Source: Bacillota bacterium (GTDB taxonomy: Bacteria > Bacillota > Clostridia > Oscillospirales > CAG-382). Taken from it: a stretch of 64,000 bases of DNA. The notes beneath the pieces are model-generated. The model saw only the letters and a list, made by a program, of their open reading frames with translations. It was not told the origin of the DNA and made no database searches. Below are positions 38,538 to 48,588 of the stretch, piece by piece. The stretch covers positions 1 to 64,000 of the forward strand of contig JAKPGJ010000036.1 in the NCBI GenBank assembly GCA_029550965.1, given 5' to 3'. Both the position numbers and the translations under genes were made by a program. Every line of letters begins with the position of its first letter. Position 1 is the stretch's first letter.

Positions 38538-40883
38538 TTATTCGCTTCTGAGCGCCTCGACGGGGTCTTTCTTCGCCGCTTTCAGCGCGGGAATCATGCC
38601 GCCCAGCAGCGTCAGGCATACGCTGAGCGCGACCAGCCCGAACGCGTACAGCGGATTTAAGTAGGCAACGTTTTCCAGCGTCGTCAGGTTATACAAAATC
38701 GCGTTGACCGGGATAATCAGCAGATACGCAATCCCGATGCCGAGAAGCCCCGAGAGGGTTCCGATGATGAACGTTTCGGCGTTAAACACGCGCGAAATGT
38801 CTTTTTTCCTTGCGCCCAACGCGCGCAGAACGCCGATTTCCCGCGTTCTTTCCAGCACCGAGATATAGGTGATGATGCCGATCATAATCAGCGAAACCAC
38901 AAGCGAAATGGCCGCGAACGCGATTAGAACGATGGTGATTCCGCTGAGAATGTCGCCGGTCATGCTCGAGATGGTTTTCGCAAGGTCGGTAACGATGATT
39001 ACGTCTTTTGCGTCCCTGCCCTCGTTGTATTTGTCGATATACTCGATGATTTTGTCCTTCTGTTCAAAGGAGGTCGGGTACAAAAACACCATAAACGGCT
39101 TTTTGGAAGCGCCGAGAAAATAAAGCATGTTTTCCTTTTCTTCGTCCGTCACGTCCGCCAGCGTAAACACGTTTTTATCCGATTCCCGCTGCGCTTTGGC
39201 GATTTCGGAATTAATTGAGGTTTCAAAAATACGCTCGACCAGCTTGTCGCTGTAAGCGATGCCGTTGCCGAGCACGCCGACCTTTACGCCTTTTTTCAGG
39301 CGCACGATGCCGCTGATGCGGATTGTGACGCTGTTTTCGGCGTTGTACATCGCCTCGTAATCCTGTGAAGGAACGAAACTGCCCAAATTGGTCTTTTTGT
39401 AATAATCGTCGTTTGAAATTAGCTTAAACTCTGTGCCGACGATATCGGAGAACTTGATGGCTGCGCCGCTGGTGTCGAACCCGAGATTCTTCATCGTGTC
39501 CAGGTCCGCTCTGTTTTTTGAGTCAATCACGAGCACAATATCGGTTTCGCTTTTCGGGTATTCGCCGTACAGAACGTCATAATTGCTCTCAAGGTAGGAA
39601 GGCTCGCCTTCCCGGATGACCGTTGGATAGATTGCCAGCCCGGCTGCGTCCATAGTCGTCAGCCCGCTGTTGCTTCGCGATGTGAACCCTGTGTTTATGT
39701 TTACGGGAATAATTTTTCCGTTTACGTTTCTAACGAGGTCCATGCCGGTGATATAGGTGTAACCGATGCTGCCGCAGATGGCGGGGTCGATGTTGTTGAC
39801 ATACTCGACGAATTCTTCGGTTATATTGTTTTTATGGCGGATGCTGTTTTTCTCCGAATCGTACAGTTCCACCTCGTCGGTGTCCGCGAACTCCTTGCGG
39901 TCGGTAAAGACGTTCAACGCTTCCCGCTGCCGTTCGGTCGTGTTCTTGTCGTTCGCGATGGTTGCGTTGGGAATATAAATCGGGAACTCGGCGAGCGCGT
40001 CTTTTTGGAATTCGTCCACCTTCGTCTGAAATCCCTGCGAAAGGCTGAGGATAAGCGCGATGCCGATGATGCCGATGCTGGACGCAAACGAGGTCAATAT
40101 CGCGCGCCATTTTTTCGTGATGATGTTTCTGCCGGATAGCTTCAGCGCGGTGAAAAACGACATCGCCGTCTTTTTCAGTTTATATACGCCTGATTCTTGT
40201 TCCGCTTCGGGCGGGTTGCTGTCCGATTCGATTTTTCCGTCGATAAAGCGTATGATACGGTCCGCGTATTTTGCCGCGAGCTCGGCGTTGTGCGTTACCA
40301 TGATCACGAGCTTATCTTTCGCGATTTCCCGAATCAGTTCCATAATCTGAACGCTGGTCGCGGAGTCCAGCGCGCCGGTCGGTTCGTCCGCAAGGATGAT
40401 GTCGGGGTCGTTCGCGAGCGCGCGCGCAATGGCGACCCGCTGCATTTGACCGCCGGACAACTGTCCGGGTTTTTTGCGCATATGGTCCTTCAGACCGACT
40501 TTTTCCAGCAGTTCTTTCGCTTTTACGCGGCGCTTTGAAGCGGAAATGCCGCTTAAAGTCATGCCAAGCTCTACATTCTCAAGCACGGTCAGGTGCGAAA
40601 TCAAATTGTAGTTCTGAAAGATAAAGCCGATGCTGTTGTTGCGGTAGGCGTCCCAGTCTTTATCCGTAAAATTCTTAGTGGATTTGCCGTTGATGACGAT
40701 GTCGCCGCTGTCGTATCGGTCAAGGCCGCCGACGATGTTTAGGCAGGTGGTTTTGCCGGACCCGCTGGGGCCGAGTATCGCCACAAATTCGCTTTCGCGG
40801 AAGTCGATGCAGATGTTGTTCAGAGCGGTTTGCGAAAACGACGCGGTCCGGTAGCTTTTGCTGACGTTCTTTATTTGAAGCAT
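38538..40883 (-). CDS. MacB-like ABC transporter, fused ATPase and FtsX-type permease
   Basis: GPSGSGKTTCLNIVGGLD, LSGGQMQRVAIARALANDPDIILADEPTGALDS; C-terminal FtsX (RTREIGVLRALGARKKDI). Confidence 0.92.
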   Translation of the reverse strand: MLQIKNVSKSYRTASFSQTALNNICIDFRESEFVAILGPSGSGKTTCLNIVGGLDRYDSGDIVINGKSTKNFTDKDWDAYRNNSIGFIFQNYNLISHLTVLENVELGMTLSGISASKRRVKAKELLEKVGLKDHMRKKPGQLSGGQMQRVAIARALANDPDIILADEPTGALDSATSVQIMELIREIAKDKLVIMVTHNAELAAKYADRIIRFIDGKIESDSNPPEAEQESGVYKLKKTAMSFFTALKLSGRNIITKKWRAILTSFASSIGIIGIALILSLSQGFQTKVDEFQKDALAEFPIYIPNATIANDKNTTERQREALNVFTDRKEFADTDEVELYDSEKNSIRHKNNITEEFVEYVNNIDPAICGSIGYTYITGMDLVRNVNGKIIPVNINTGFTSRSNSGLTTMDAAGLAIYPTVIREGEPSYLESNYDVLYGEYPKSETDIVLVIDSKNRADLDTMKNLGFDTSGAAIKFSDIVGTEFKLISNDDYYKKTNLGSFVPSQDYEAMYNAENSVTIRISGIVRLKKGVKVGVLGNGIAYSDKLVERIFETSINSEIAKAQRESDKNVFTLADVTDEEKENMLYFLGASKKPFMVFLYPTSFEQKDKIIEYIDKYNEGRDAKDVIIVTDLAKTISSMTGDILSGITIVLIAFAAISLVVSLIMIGIITYISVLERTREIGVLRALGARKKDISRVFNAETFIIGTLSGLLGIGIAYLLIIPVNAILYNLTTLENVAYLNPLYAFGLVALSVCLTLLGGMIPALKAAKKDPVEALRSE

Positions 40884-41045
40884 TACGGTATCCTTTCTGG
40901 CATTTTCTGAAAGTGTACCATAAATGTTTGAAGATGTAAACAATATAAAATAAAAATTTCTACTATTGTCGCACGATGCTGTGGCGTCCATTATTGACTT
41001 TTCTTTTTACTTATAATAAAATCATACAAGATACGGAGATTTGCT

Positions 41046-41756
41046 ATGAAAATAGGATTGTTCGCAGACCCGCATTATGCAACAAAAAAGACCGCGTGCA
41101 TAACGCGCAGGCCGTCGTTGTCTTTTCGGAAAGCAACAGAAGCAGTCCGCGCGTTCAGAGACGCGGGCGTACGTTTTATCGTTTGTTTGGGGGATTTGAT
41201 CGACAGCGATTTTTCGCGCAAACAGGAGGAGAAAAACCTTGCGGAAATCGGCGAGCTTCTTGTTTCGAGCGGTATTCCCTGCTATTGCTGCATGGGAAAC
41301 CACGACGCGTTTATTTTCAGCAAAGAAGCGTTCGCGCAAATATCCGGCCTGACCGCCGCGCCCCGCTCGTTTTCTGATGAGAACAAGCTGTTTATTCTGC
41401 TGGACGCCTGTTATCACAGCGACGGAAGCGCGTACTCATGTAAAAACACCGACTGGACCGATTCTTTTATTCCGAACGAACAGGTCGAATGGCTGAAAAA
41501 CACCCTTCAAAGCAGTTCGGCGGCGGAAGTAACGGTTTTTATTCATCAAAACCTTGACCCGACCGTAGAGGAGCGCCACATTATCAAAAACGCTGCTCAA
41601 ATACGGGAAATACTGGAGCGCGACGGCAGGGTGAAAACCGTATATCAGGGACATTACCACCCCGGCAAAACCACCGTTCACAACCATATTCGGTACGTTA
41701 CGCTCAAAGCTATGTGCGAAGGCGACGACAATTCGTATATCATCATCGACATTTAA
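41046..41756 (+). CDS. Metallophosphoesterase (calcineurin-like)
   Basis: IGLFADPHYA, VCLGDLID, MGNHDAF, YQGHYHPG. Confidence 0.88.
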   Translation: MKIGLFADPHYATKKTACITRRPSLSFRKATEAVRAFRDAGVRFIVCLGDLIDSDFSRKQEEKNLAEIGELLVSSGIPCYCCMGNHDAFIFSKEAFAQISGLTAAPRSFSDENKLFILLDACYHSDGSAYSCKNTDWTDSFIPNEQVEWLKNTLQSSSAAEVTVFIHQNLDPTVEERHIIKNAAQIREILERDGRVKTVYQGHYHPGKTTVHNHIRYVTLKAMCEGDDNSYIIIDI

Positions 41757-41776
41757 AATAGAAAGGATGTTCCTAC

Positions 41777-42349
41777 ATGAGCGAGTTTATGAACGAGACC
41801 ATTCAAACCATTCTTACCCGCAGAAGCAATCGTTCTTATCTGGACAAACCGGTCGAAAAGGAGAAAATCGACCTGATTCTGCAGTGCGGCGTTTATTCGC
41901 CCACCGCGCGCGGCGTGCAGCCCTGGCATTTTACGGTGGTTGAGAACCGCAGACTGCTGGATAAAATCAGCGAGATCAACAAAAGAGAATACTTTGCGAA
42001 CAACAACCAGAACGCGAAAATGTCCGGTCTGACGGAGGATTACGACAATTTCCGCGGCGCGCCGATGGCGATCATCATCTCCGGCATGAACGGCGAAAAA
42101 TACGCCGAAGTGGACTGCGCGAACGCGACGACGAATATGGCCGTTGCGGCGCATTCGCTGGGGCTGGGTAGCTGCTATATCGCCTCTTTCCGCCCGGCAT
42201 TCTCTGCCCCCGAAGGAGAGAGCCTGATAAAAGAGCTTGGCATTCCCGATGGGTACACCCCCTACTTCGCGCTCGCGCTCGGATATGTCAAAGAACCGCC
42301 GCAGGAGCGCGCCGCTCGACGCGAAGGCATAATCAATTACGTAAAGTAA
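41777..42349 (+). CDS. Nitroreductase family protein
   Basis: ILTRRSNRSYLDKPV, SPTARGVQPWHFTVV, HSLGLGSCYIA. Confidence 0.9.
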   Translation: MSEFMNETIQTILTRRSNRSYLDKPVEKEKIDLILQCGVYSPTARGVQPWHFTVVENRRLLDKISEINKREYFANNNQNAKMSGLTEDYDNFRGAPMAIIISGMNGEKYAEVDCANATTNMAVAAHSLGLGSCYIASFRPAFSAPEGESLIKELGIPDGYTPYFALALGYVKEPPQERAARREGIINYVK

Positions 42350-42351
42350 TA

Positions 42352-42768
42352 TCAGTCGCCGATGATAATTTCCTCATAGGCAAAGGGCAGCAGGTCCTTT
42401 GCCTTTACTTTTACCGGTTTGCCGGACGCGTCGTTGACGATGACGAAAATATCCGGGCAGTACTCCATCATCAGCTGCCGGCAGTTGCCGCAGGGGGTTA
42501 CGATGTTGTTCGGCGCCAGAGAATGGACGGCGACGATCGTGTCGAACTCCCGCTGCCCGTCTGCGACCGCGGCGCCGAACGCGACAAACTCCGCGCAGGA
42601 GCCGTGGATTTTGCCGATATTGATGCCTTTGTATATTTTCCCGTCTTTGGCGCGCAGCGCGCTTGCGACAACCCTGTAATGAAAACCGTAGTCGCGGTTC
42701 TGCTTTTCGGTTTCCATCGCAGCCCGAATCAGTTCTTTGTCTTTTTCAGTAAGCTCATATTGAATCAT
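42352..42768 (-). CDS. Cytidine deaminase-superfamily protein, blasticidin-S-deaminase-like
   Basis: HGSCAEF and PCGNCRQLMMEYCPDIFVIVNDASGKPVKVKAKDLLPFAY zinc-binding motifs. Confidence 0.85.
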   Translation of the reverse strand: MIQYELTEKDKELIRAAMETEKQNRDYGFHYRVVASALRAKDGKIYKGINIGKIHGSCAEFVAFGAAVADGQREFDTIVAVHSLAPNNIVTPCGNCRQLMMEYCPDIFVIVNDASGKPVKVKAKDLLPFAYEEIIIGD

Positions 42769-42891
42769 TTCCGCTGCCTCCGATGTGAATTGTATATGTT
42801 GTATATGTAATTATTTACTATACGCCATGCGGATTTGTCAATAGCAACAAAATTTTAGCTTAAATCGTACTGTTTTTTTACCAATATAATA

Positions 42892-42919
42892 TTGCAATTG
42901 TATAAATTTGTGTTAGAAT
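42892..42919 (+). promoter_or_regulatory. Promoter for Gfo/Idh/MocA gene
   Basis: TTGCAA-16 bp-TAGAAT with TGT extended -10; palindrome CAATATAATATTG (42882-42894) overlaps -35. Confidence 0.55.
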
Positions 42920-42960
42920 AGCGATTAATGACATCCATTATAAAGGAGAACATATTTGGA

Positions 42961-43995
42961 ATGAAAAAATTTAAGGCGGCTATAATCGGATGCGGCGCAA
43001 TCTTCCCGATGCACGCAGTAAGCGTTGTTAAATACTGCGATAACGTAGAGCTCGTTGCAGTCTGCGATGTGAAAGAGGACCGCGCGAAGCAGAAAGCGGC
43101 TGAATTCGGCTGCAAGTACTATACCGATTATAAGGAAATGATTGAAAAGGAACAGCTTGATGTTGTTCACCTCTGTCTTCCCCATTATCTTCACTCTGTC
43201 GTTGCCATCTATGCGATGGAGCGCGGCATTCATGTCCTGACCGAAAAGCCGATGTCTATCACGCTTGACGAAGCGAAAGCGATGATCGAAACGGCCAAGA
43301 AGAACAACGTTACGCTGGGCTGTATCTTCCAGAACCATTACAACGCAGGTACAGTTCTTGTGAAGGAAGAAATCGCAAGCGGTCGTCTCGGCAAAATTCT
43401 TTCCGGCAAATGCTTTGTCACCTGGAACAGGTCCGACGAGTATTACGGCAAGAGCGACTGGAAGGGCACCTGGGACAAAGAAGGCGGCGGCGTTGTAATC
43501 GACCAGGCGATTCATACGCTGGATATGATGCGCTACATCATCGACGAGGATATCGATTACATTGAGGCGACCATCGCAAAAAGAGGTCACGCGAAAATCG
43601 AAGTCGAGGATACTGCCGAAGGCATTATCGTTTACAAGAACGGTCTTGTCACCAACTTCCACGCGATCAACTATTACAGCTACGACGCGGACGTAGAAAT
43701 CGAGTTCCACTGCGAAAACGCGATTGTAAAAATGGTTGCGGACAGAACGACCATCAAATACAACGACGGCAGAACCGTCATCGCCGAGAGAAACCCGAAC
43801 GAGAAGTTCGACTACGGCAACGTAAAATCTTACTGGGGCATCAACCACTCCAAACAGATTCGCAACTCCTATCACTGCCTTGAGACCGGCGAGGAAATGT
43901 TCATTCCGATCGAGAGCGCTTACAAGACGCAGGAAATGATCTGCGCGATCTATCAGAGCGGCAAAGAGAACAAAAGAGTTTATCTCAATCGTTAA
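42961..43995 (+). CDS. Gfo/Idh/MocA-family oxidoreductase
   Basis: FKAAIIGCGAIFPMHA Rossmann N-terminus, VLTEKPMSITLDEA, GGGVVIDQAIHTLDMM; AAAGGAG RBS. Confidence 0.93.
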   Translation: MKKFKAAIIGCGAIFPMHAVSVVKYCDNVELVAVCDVKEDRAKQKAAEFGCKYYTDYKEMIEKEQLDVVHLCLPHYLHSVVAIYAMERGIHVLTEKPMSITLDEAKAMIETAKKNNVTLGCIFQNHYNAGTVLVKEEIASGRLGKILSGKCFVTWNRSDEYYGKSDWKGTWDKEGGGVVIDQAIHTLDMMRYIIDEDIDYIEATIAKRGHAKIEVEDTAEGIIVYKNGLVTNFHAINYYSYDADVEIEFHCENAIVKMVADRTTIKYNDGRTVIAERNPNEKFDYGNVKSYWGINHSKQIRNSYHCLETGEEMFIPIESAYKTQEMICAIYQSGKENKRVYLNR

Positions 43996-44020
43996 AACCG
44001 ATTCGCAATATGTTTTAAAA

Positions 44021-44052
44021 ATCCGAAGCGGTTCACCCTGCTTCGGATTTTT
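44021..44052 (+). terminator. Terminator after Gfo/Idh/MocA gene
   Basis: ATCCGAAG...CTTCGGAT + TTTTCTTT. Confidence 0.75.
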
Positions 44053-44072
44053 CTTTCCCTGAAATAAAAAAA

Positions 44073-44096
44073 GGCTGCAGCGTTAAAACTGCAGCC
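44073..44096 (-). terminator. Terminator after GDPD gene
   Basis: GGCTGCAG...CTGCAGCC followed by TTTTTTTA on minus strand. Confidence 0.75.
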
Positions 44097-44103
44097 GCAT
44101 ATT

Positions 44104-44823
44104 TTATTCAAGAATATTGGAGGTGATAAAGTCTACGCCGAGCGCCACAAGATGCTCCGCCGCTTCCTTGTTGTCGCAGGTCCACGCGTTGATGAGAATG
44201 CCGGCTTCTTTCAGCTGCTTGACGTTCTCTTCGTTCAGGCGCGTATAGTAAATATCCAAATCAAGGTTGTGCTGTTTGAGCGTGTCGATCAGCGTATCCG
44301 ACCATTCGGCGGTCAGGAACTGCGCGGGCTGGTCGGGCAGAAGCTCTCTTAAATAAATCAGGTTCTGCAGCGAGAAGGAAATGAAAATGACCTTGTCCAA
44401 ATACTGCTCGCCGTTGATGATGTCGATCATGCCCTGAACCTCTTCTTTGGTATAGGAGCCTTTCATCTCAAGGACGCAGTATTTCTCGTACTTTTTGCAG
44501 ATGCGGATATACTCCTCCAGCGAGGGAATCCTCAGGTCGGTTCTGCCCTTTTTGCCGTCGATATCGACAAGCTGAATGGTTCTGAGAAAATCGAAGGTGG
44601 AAGACTCGACGCTCACGTTGTCGATCGCGACGCGCGCGGTGTCGAAGTCGTGAATGATGACATACTTCCCGTCTGCCGTCTTGTGAACGTCGGTTTCAAC
44701 GCCGAAATAGCTTCTGTTGCCCGCAGCGACAAAAGCGGCGTTGGTGTTTTCCTTCTCAAGACCGCTCACGCCTCTGTGGGCGATCATCTTAACGTTGCCC
44801 TTGTTAATTTTTATTGTGTCCAT
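44104..44823 (-). CDS. Glycerophosphodiester phosphodiesterase family protein
   Basis: MIAHRGVSGLEKENTNAAF, GVETDVHKTADGKYVIIHDFD. Confidence 0.93.
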   Translation of the reverse strand: MDTIKINKGNVKMIAHRGVSGLEKENTNAAFVAAGNRSYFGVETDVHKTADGKYVIIHDFDTARVAIDNVSVESSTFDFLRTIQLVDIDGKKGRTDLRIPSLEEYIRICKKYEKYCVLEMKGSYTKEEVQGMIDIINGEQYLDKVIFISFSLQNLIYLRELLPDQPAQFLTAEWSDTLIDTLKQHNLDLDIYYTRLNEENVKQLKEAGILINAWTCDNKEAAEHLVALGVDFITSNILE

Positions 44824-44921
44824 AACAATATCCCCGTCTCATTTATTTGCCGACGCTTTTTGCGTCGTGCTTTAGACATAATAATTCTTTCATTTCCATT
44901 TGTCAAGAAAAACATAAAGAA

Positions 44922-47900
44922 TTATTTCAATCTGTTTTTCAATCGGTTCTGCGACTGCAGCATATAATCGGCAAGCCGCTTGAAGTCGCCTGTCAGCGCG
45001 TTTTTGACCTGCTCGCTGACCGCGGCGTCTTTTTTGATTTCGGAAATAATATTGTTCAGCTCTTTTGCGGTTTTCTCCGCATAGTCAATTTTCTGCTGTA
45101 CGGTCGCGCTGGAAAGATTGAACAGGTCGGCGTCGGACTTTAGTTTCTCAATAAGCGGCTTTATTTTTGCGTTCAAGCTGCCCGTTTCGCCGCCGTAAAC
45201 GTGTTCGATTTTTGCGAGAATCTCGGTCAGTCCGGCAGAAACGGTTTTGTTCAGTTTATATGTCTGAACCGCCTTTATGGAGTAAGGACCGTACTTCATG
45301 CAGTCGTAATAATTATCCTCCGTAATGCTGCCGAGCGAGAACACGGCGCTGCCGTTTGCGAAGCAATCCCGTACGGCGTCAAGCTGGTTTGCGAAATCGA
45401 CCGGCGTCGTCGTGCCGAAAGCCATAATGCCGGTTGAATAGAAGGCTTTGTCGCCCACCGTTTGCGCAAACTTCTGCGCGTTTTCGGCAACAAAGGCGGT
45501 ATCGGCAGAGTAAGACATCGAGAATACCTCGTCTATCCAGCCGTTTTCAAGCCATACCCGAACGTTTTGGAAAATGGTTTTCGGCGCGCTGTCAAGGTCC
45601 GGATAGCATGCGCAGCTGATCCAGAGGTCGGGTTTTGTCTCTTTAACAAGATGATAAACTTCCTCGACCCAGCTGTTGATAATGTCCTCGCGGAATTTGC
45701 ACCAGGCGTAATACAGCGGGTCGCTCTTGGACAGCTGTTTCGGGTTGACGTCGGTGTTGTGTGCCTGCTGGAACCCGTTTATAATATCCGCGTTGTAGCC
45801 GAAATCGTATTTCTGGAAGTTCGGCTCGGGGAACCGGATATAATCAAGATGGATTCCGTCGATATCGTATTTTTGGATAATTTCTCTATATACGTTCAGC
45901 ACCAGTCTGCGGTTCTCTTCCTGATACGGGTTGAGGAAGACATAGTCGCCGTATATGGTGCGGTTGTACGCGTTGCCCTGGCTGTCGATCAAATGTCTGC
46001 CCATGGTCTTGTTCACCAGCGTGTCCTCTTCCTGCGAGTTGCTCAGCGTGCCGATGAAGAAGTTCTCGACCCAGGCGTGAATCTCAACGCCGTACTGGTG
46101 ACCGATTCGGCAGAAGGCTTCGAGCGCGTCGAAATCGCCGTGGGCTTTCTGATGATGCTTGATCAGTTTGTCGTCGGAATATCCGATCACCATTCCGTTG
46201 TACCAGGTTTCGAGGTAAATGGCGTTGATGTTGAGCGAAACCGCTTTTTCGATGACCGCGGCAACCTCTTCGTCGCTCTTTTCGTTCGAACGATACCACG
46301 CGGCTCGGTTCTCGACGGCGTTGCTGCGGATCATCCTATACTGCAGCATGTCCAGTCGGTCGCTCATATCCGAAATATAATTGATGGCGTCGGGGATGTT
46401 GTTCTCTTCGAGTGCCTGCTTTGATTTTTCCGAAAGCGCGGCGATTTCGTCTATTTTGCTTCCGACCGAAGCGTAGTCGATGTTGTAAAAGGCTTTCTTC
46501 GCTTCGTTTAGCTTCTTTTTCGCGCTGTCGTACATTCTCTGCGCGCTCTCGATCATCAGCATGGGCGTGTATGTGACGGTAACCGTCCGGTTCGATTCGT
46601 CTATCTCCACTTTCGCGCCGCGCTTATAGACGTTCTGAAGCGCTTTTGCCTGTTTGCCGTGACCGGACAATACGAATCCGCCCTCCGGTATTACCGCGTT
46701 GCCCGCGCTGCTGTCGCTGACCATGTTGCCGTCGGCGTCCACGATAACCTCGTAGCCGTACTCGTTTGTTTCCGTGGAACGCTTCTCCTTGTAAATGATG
46801 AGCGTATCGGTGCCGCGCGCGACGTTGATGCCGTCGTAGGTCAGCGTCGTCATGCTGTAAACGCAGCCGGATAAGGACAGCTTGAAACTGTCGCCGGCTT
46901 TCAGCATGCCGATATATTTGCACAATCTGTTTGAATTGTGAACGCTCAGCACATAGCCGTTTTCGGGAATCTCGGCGCCGCCCTTTCCGATTTCGATGGA
47001 AGTAATCTGGCCGCCGTTGATAATGATTTCGTTTCCGTTGCTGTCGGTGCCGGTATTCCTGCCGTACGCCGACGTATAGAGCACGATTTGGCTGTTTTCA
47101 CTGCGCGGCTTGTTCATCGCCGTAATTTCATAGATGTTGCCGCCCGCTTCAAAATACATTTCTGGTAAATTACGTGTTTTCATAAGTATAATCGAAATTT
47201 TGTCTCCCGGTTTCAGATTTTCAGCGATACTCGCTTCGCTGCCGGCAAAGGTAACGACAACGCCGTTGTTGGACGGTATGAGTATCCGCTTGTTTTTCTC
47301 GCCTTTGTAAATCACTTTATCGTTGACCACGGCGACGCTGTAAAAATCCAGTTCTGCGGCTGGAGCGGCTAAAGACGGATAATACGCGTTGTACAGATAT
47401 ACGCCGCTTTCGGTGATGGCGCTCTGGTTGGTTCTTTCGTCGCCGACCCTGTAAACCGCGTCGCCTATTTTTAACGCCGAAGTGTCGCTGTACGGCGAGA
47501 TTTTATCAATGTTTGAAATATATAACTTATCGTCCTGCTTGAAAAAGGTTTTCGCGAACTGCCGATTGTATTCGCCCACAAAAACAAGCGCGTTGCTTCC
47601 TTTGGGAACGACGCCGCCCTCCTGAACGGAGTTGATTCGGTAATTGTCGCTCGCGACCAGCCGTATCAGCAAAGCGACCGCGCCGTCGGGAAGCGGGCAG
47701 TCCTTTCCGTAAGCGTTGGTAATCAAGGTAATGCAGGGCTGCTCGGTGATTCCCGCGACGGGGTTTATATAAGAAACCCTGCGCGTCAGCACTTTGTTTT
47801 CCGGAATCAGCGTTCCGAAATCGAATCGTTCGTACTCGGGCGCGATTTTCTCAAATCCTTTTACGCTGATTTCCTGATTCTCCTTGACGTTCAGGTTCTC

Positions 47901-48290
47901 TACGCTCGACTTGGGCAGGCTGACGACAAATCCGTTTACGGGGATCGGCGTATTTGACTTGTTGTTGTCCGAGGCGTCCGCCGCGATGATGGTAAACTTC
48001 TCGGTTCCTGTGTCTTTCGAGTACCGGACTGTGTAAACGGCTCTGTCTGTATGCGACCCGCCGATGGTAAACAGGATTCTTCCCTTTTTGTCTTTGTAGT
48101 CGCGCGTATAGACCGCAACATCGTCGCCGCTGACCACGCTGTTGACGATGTCCGCTGTGAAGGTAGCGTTCCCGATGGTAATCTCAAGGTCGGTATTTGT
48201 TTTTTTATTGTTACTTCCTGCGCAGGATGACATGACTTCTACTATAAATCCCAGCAGAAGGATAAAAGAAATCAGTTTGAACTTGAGCAA
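44922..48290 (-). CDS. Lipoprotein with GHL10/DUF187-type glycoside hydrolase-like domain
   Basis: Lipobox VMSSCAG; ENRAAWYRSNEKSDEEVAAVIEKAVSLNINAIYLETWYNG, GIHLDYIRFP. Confidence 0.85.
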   Translation of the reverse strand: MLKFKLISFILLLGFIVEVMSSCAGSNNKKTNTDLEITIGNATFTADIVNSVVSGDDVAVYTRDYKDKKGRILFTIGGSHTDRAVYTVRYSKDTGTEKFTIIAADASDNNKSNTPIPVNGFVVSLPKSSVENLNVKENQEISVKGFEKIAPEYERFDFGTLIPENKVLTRRVSYINPVAGITEQPCITLITNAYGKDCPLPDGAVALLIRLVASDNYRINSVQEGGVVPKGSNALVFVGEYNRQFAKTFFKQDDKLYISNIDKISPYSDTSALKIGDAVYRVGDERTNQSAITESGVYLYNAYYPSLAAPAAELDFYSVAVVNDKVIYKGEKNKRILIPSNNGVVVTFAGSEASIAENLKPGDKISIILMKTRNLPEMYFEAGGNIYEITAMNKPRSENSQIVLYTSAYGRNTGTDSNGNEIIINGGQITSIEIGKGGAEIPENGYVLSVHNSNRLCKYIGMLKAGDSFKLSLSGCVYSMTTLTYDGINVARGTDTLIIYKEKRSTETNEYGYEVIVDADGNMVSDSSAGNAVIPEGGFVLSGHGKQAKALQNVYKRGAKVEIDESNRTVTVTYTPMLMIESAQRMYDSAKKKLNEAKKAFYNIDYASVGSKIDEIAALSEKSKQALEENNIPDAINYISDMSDRLDMLQYRMIRSNAVENRAAWYRSNEKSDEEVAAVIEKAVSLNINAIYLETWYNGMVIGYSDDKLIKHHQKAHGDFDALEAFCRIGHQYGVEIHAWVENFFIGTLSNSQEEDTLVNKTMGRHLIDSQGNAYNRTIYGDYVFLNPYQEENRRLVLNVYREIIQKYDIDGIHLDYIRFPEPNFQKYDFGYNADIINGFQQAHNTDVNPKQLSKSDPLYYAWCKFREDIINSWVEEVYHLVKETKPDLWISCACYPDLDSAPKTIFQNVRVWLENGWIDEVFSMSYSADTAFVAENAQKFAQTVGDKAFYSTGIMAFGTTTPVDFANQLDAVRDCFANGSAVFSLGSITEDNYYDCMKYGPYSIKAVQTYKLNKTVSAGLTEILAKIEHVYGGETGSLNAKIKPLIEKLKSDADLFNLSSATVQQKIDYAEKTAKELNNIISEIKKDAAVSEQVKNALTGDFKRLADYMLQSQNRLKNRLK

Positions 48291-48588
48291 CAGAACGAAC
48301 CCTTTCCTTGATAGATAGTATAAAGTCGAACGATATGGTTATAGACATAAATTTGTAATATTATAACAAAATAATGATAGCTGTTATCATAAGAATTGTC
48401 AATTCAAAACAATAAAATTTACAATTGAATGAATTACAATTAAAAAACGCTTCATTTTTTGTTCAATTGGTTCAAAGCCGTTCGCCTTAAATTGTTAACA
48501 ATTGTTTAACCATTTTTTCTAAAGCGATGGTATAATAAACCATAAGTTCGAAAAGTTTGAAGGAATTGAATATAAAGGGGTACAATCG

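Noticed and set aside
42925-43875. 316-aa minus-strand ORF opposite the Gfo/Idh/MocA gene
   Set aside because: Antisense of a recognisable oxidoreductase; composition typical of shadow ORF.
45462-46424. 320-aa plus-strand ORF opposite the GHL10 lipoprotein gene
   Set aside because: Shadow ORF; Val/Phe/Asp-rich reverse-frame composition and no domain recognised.
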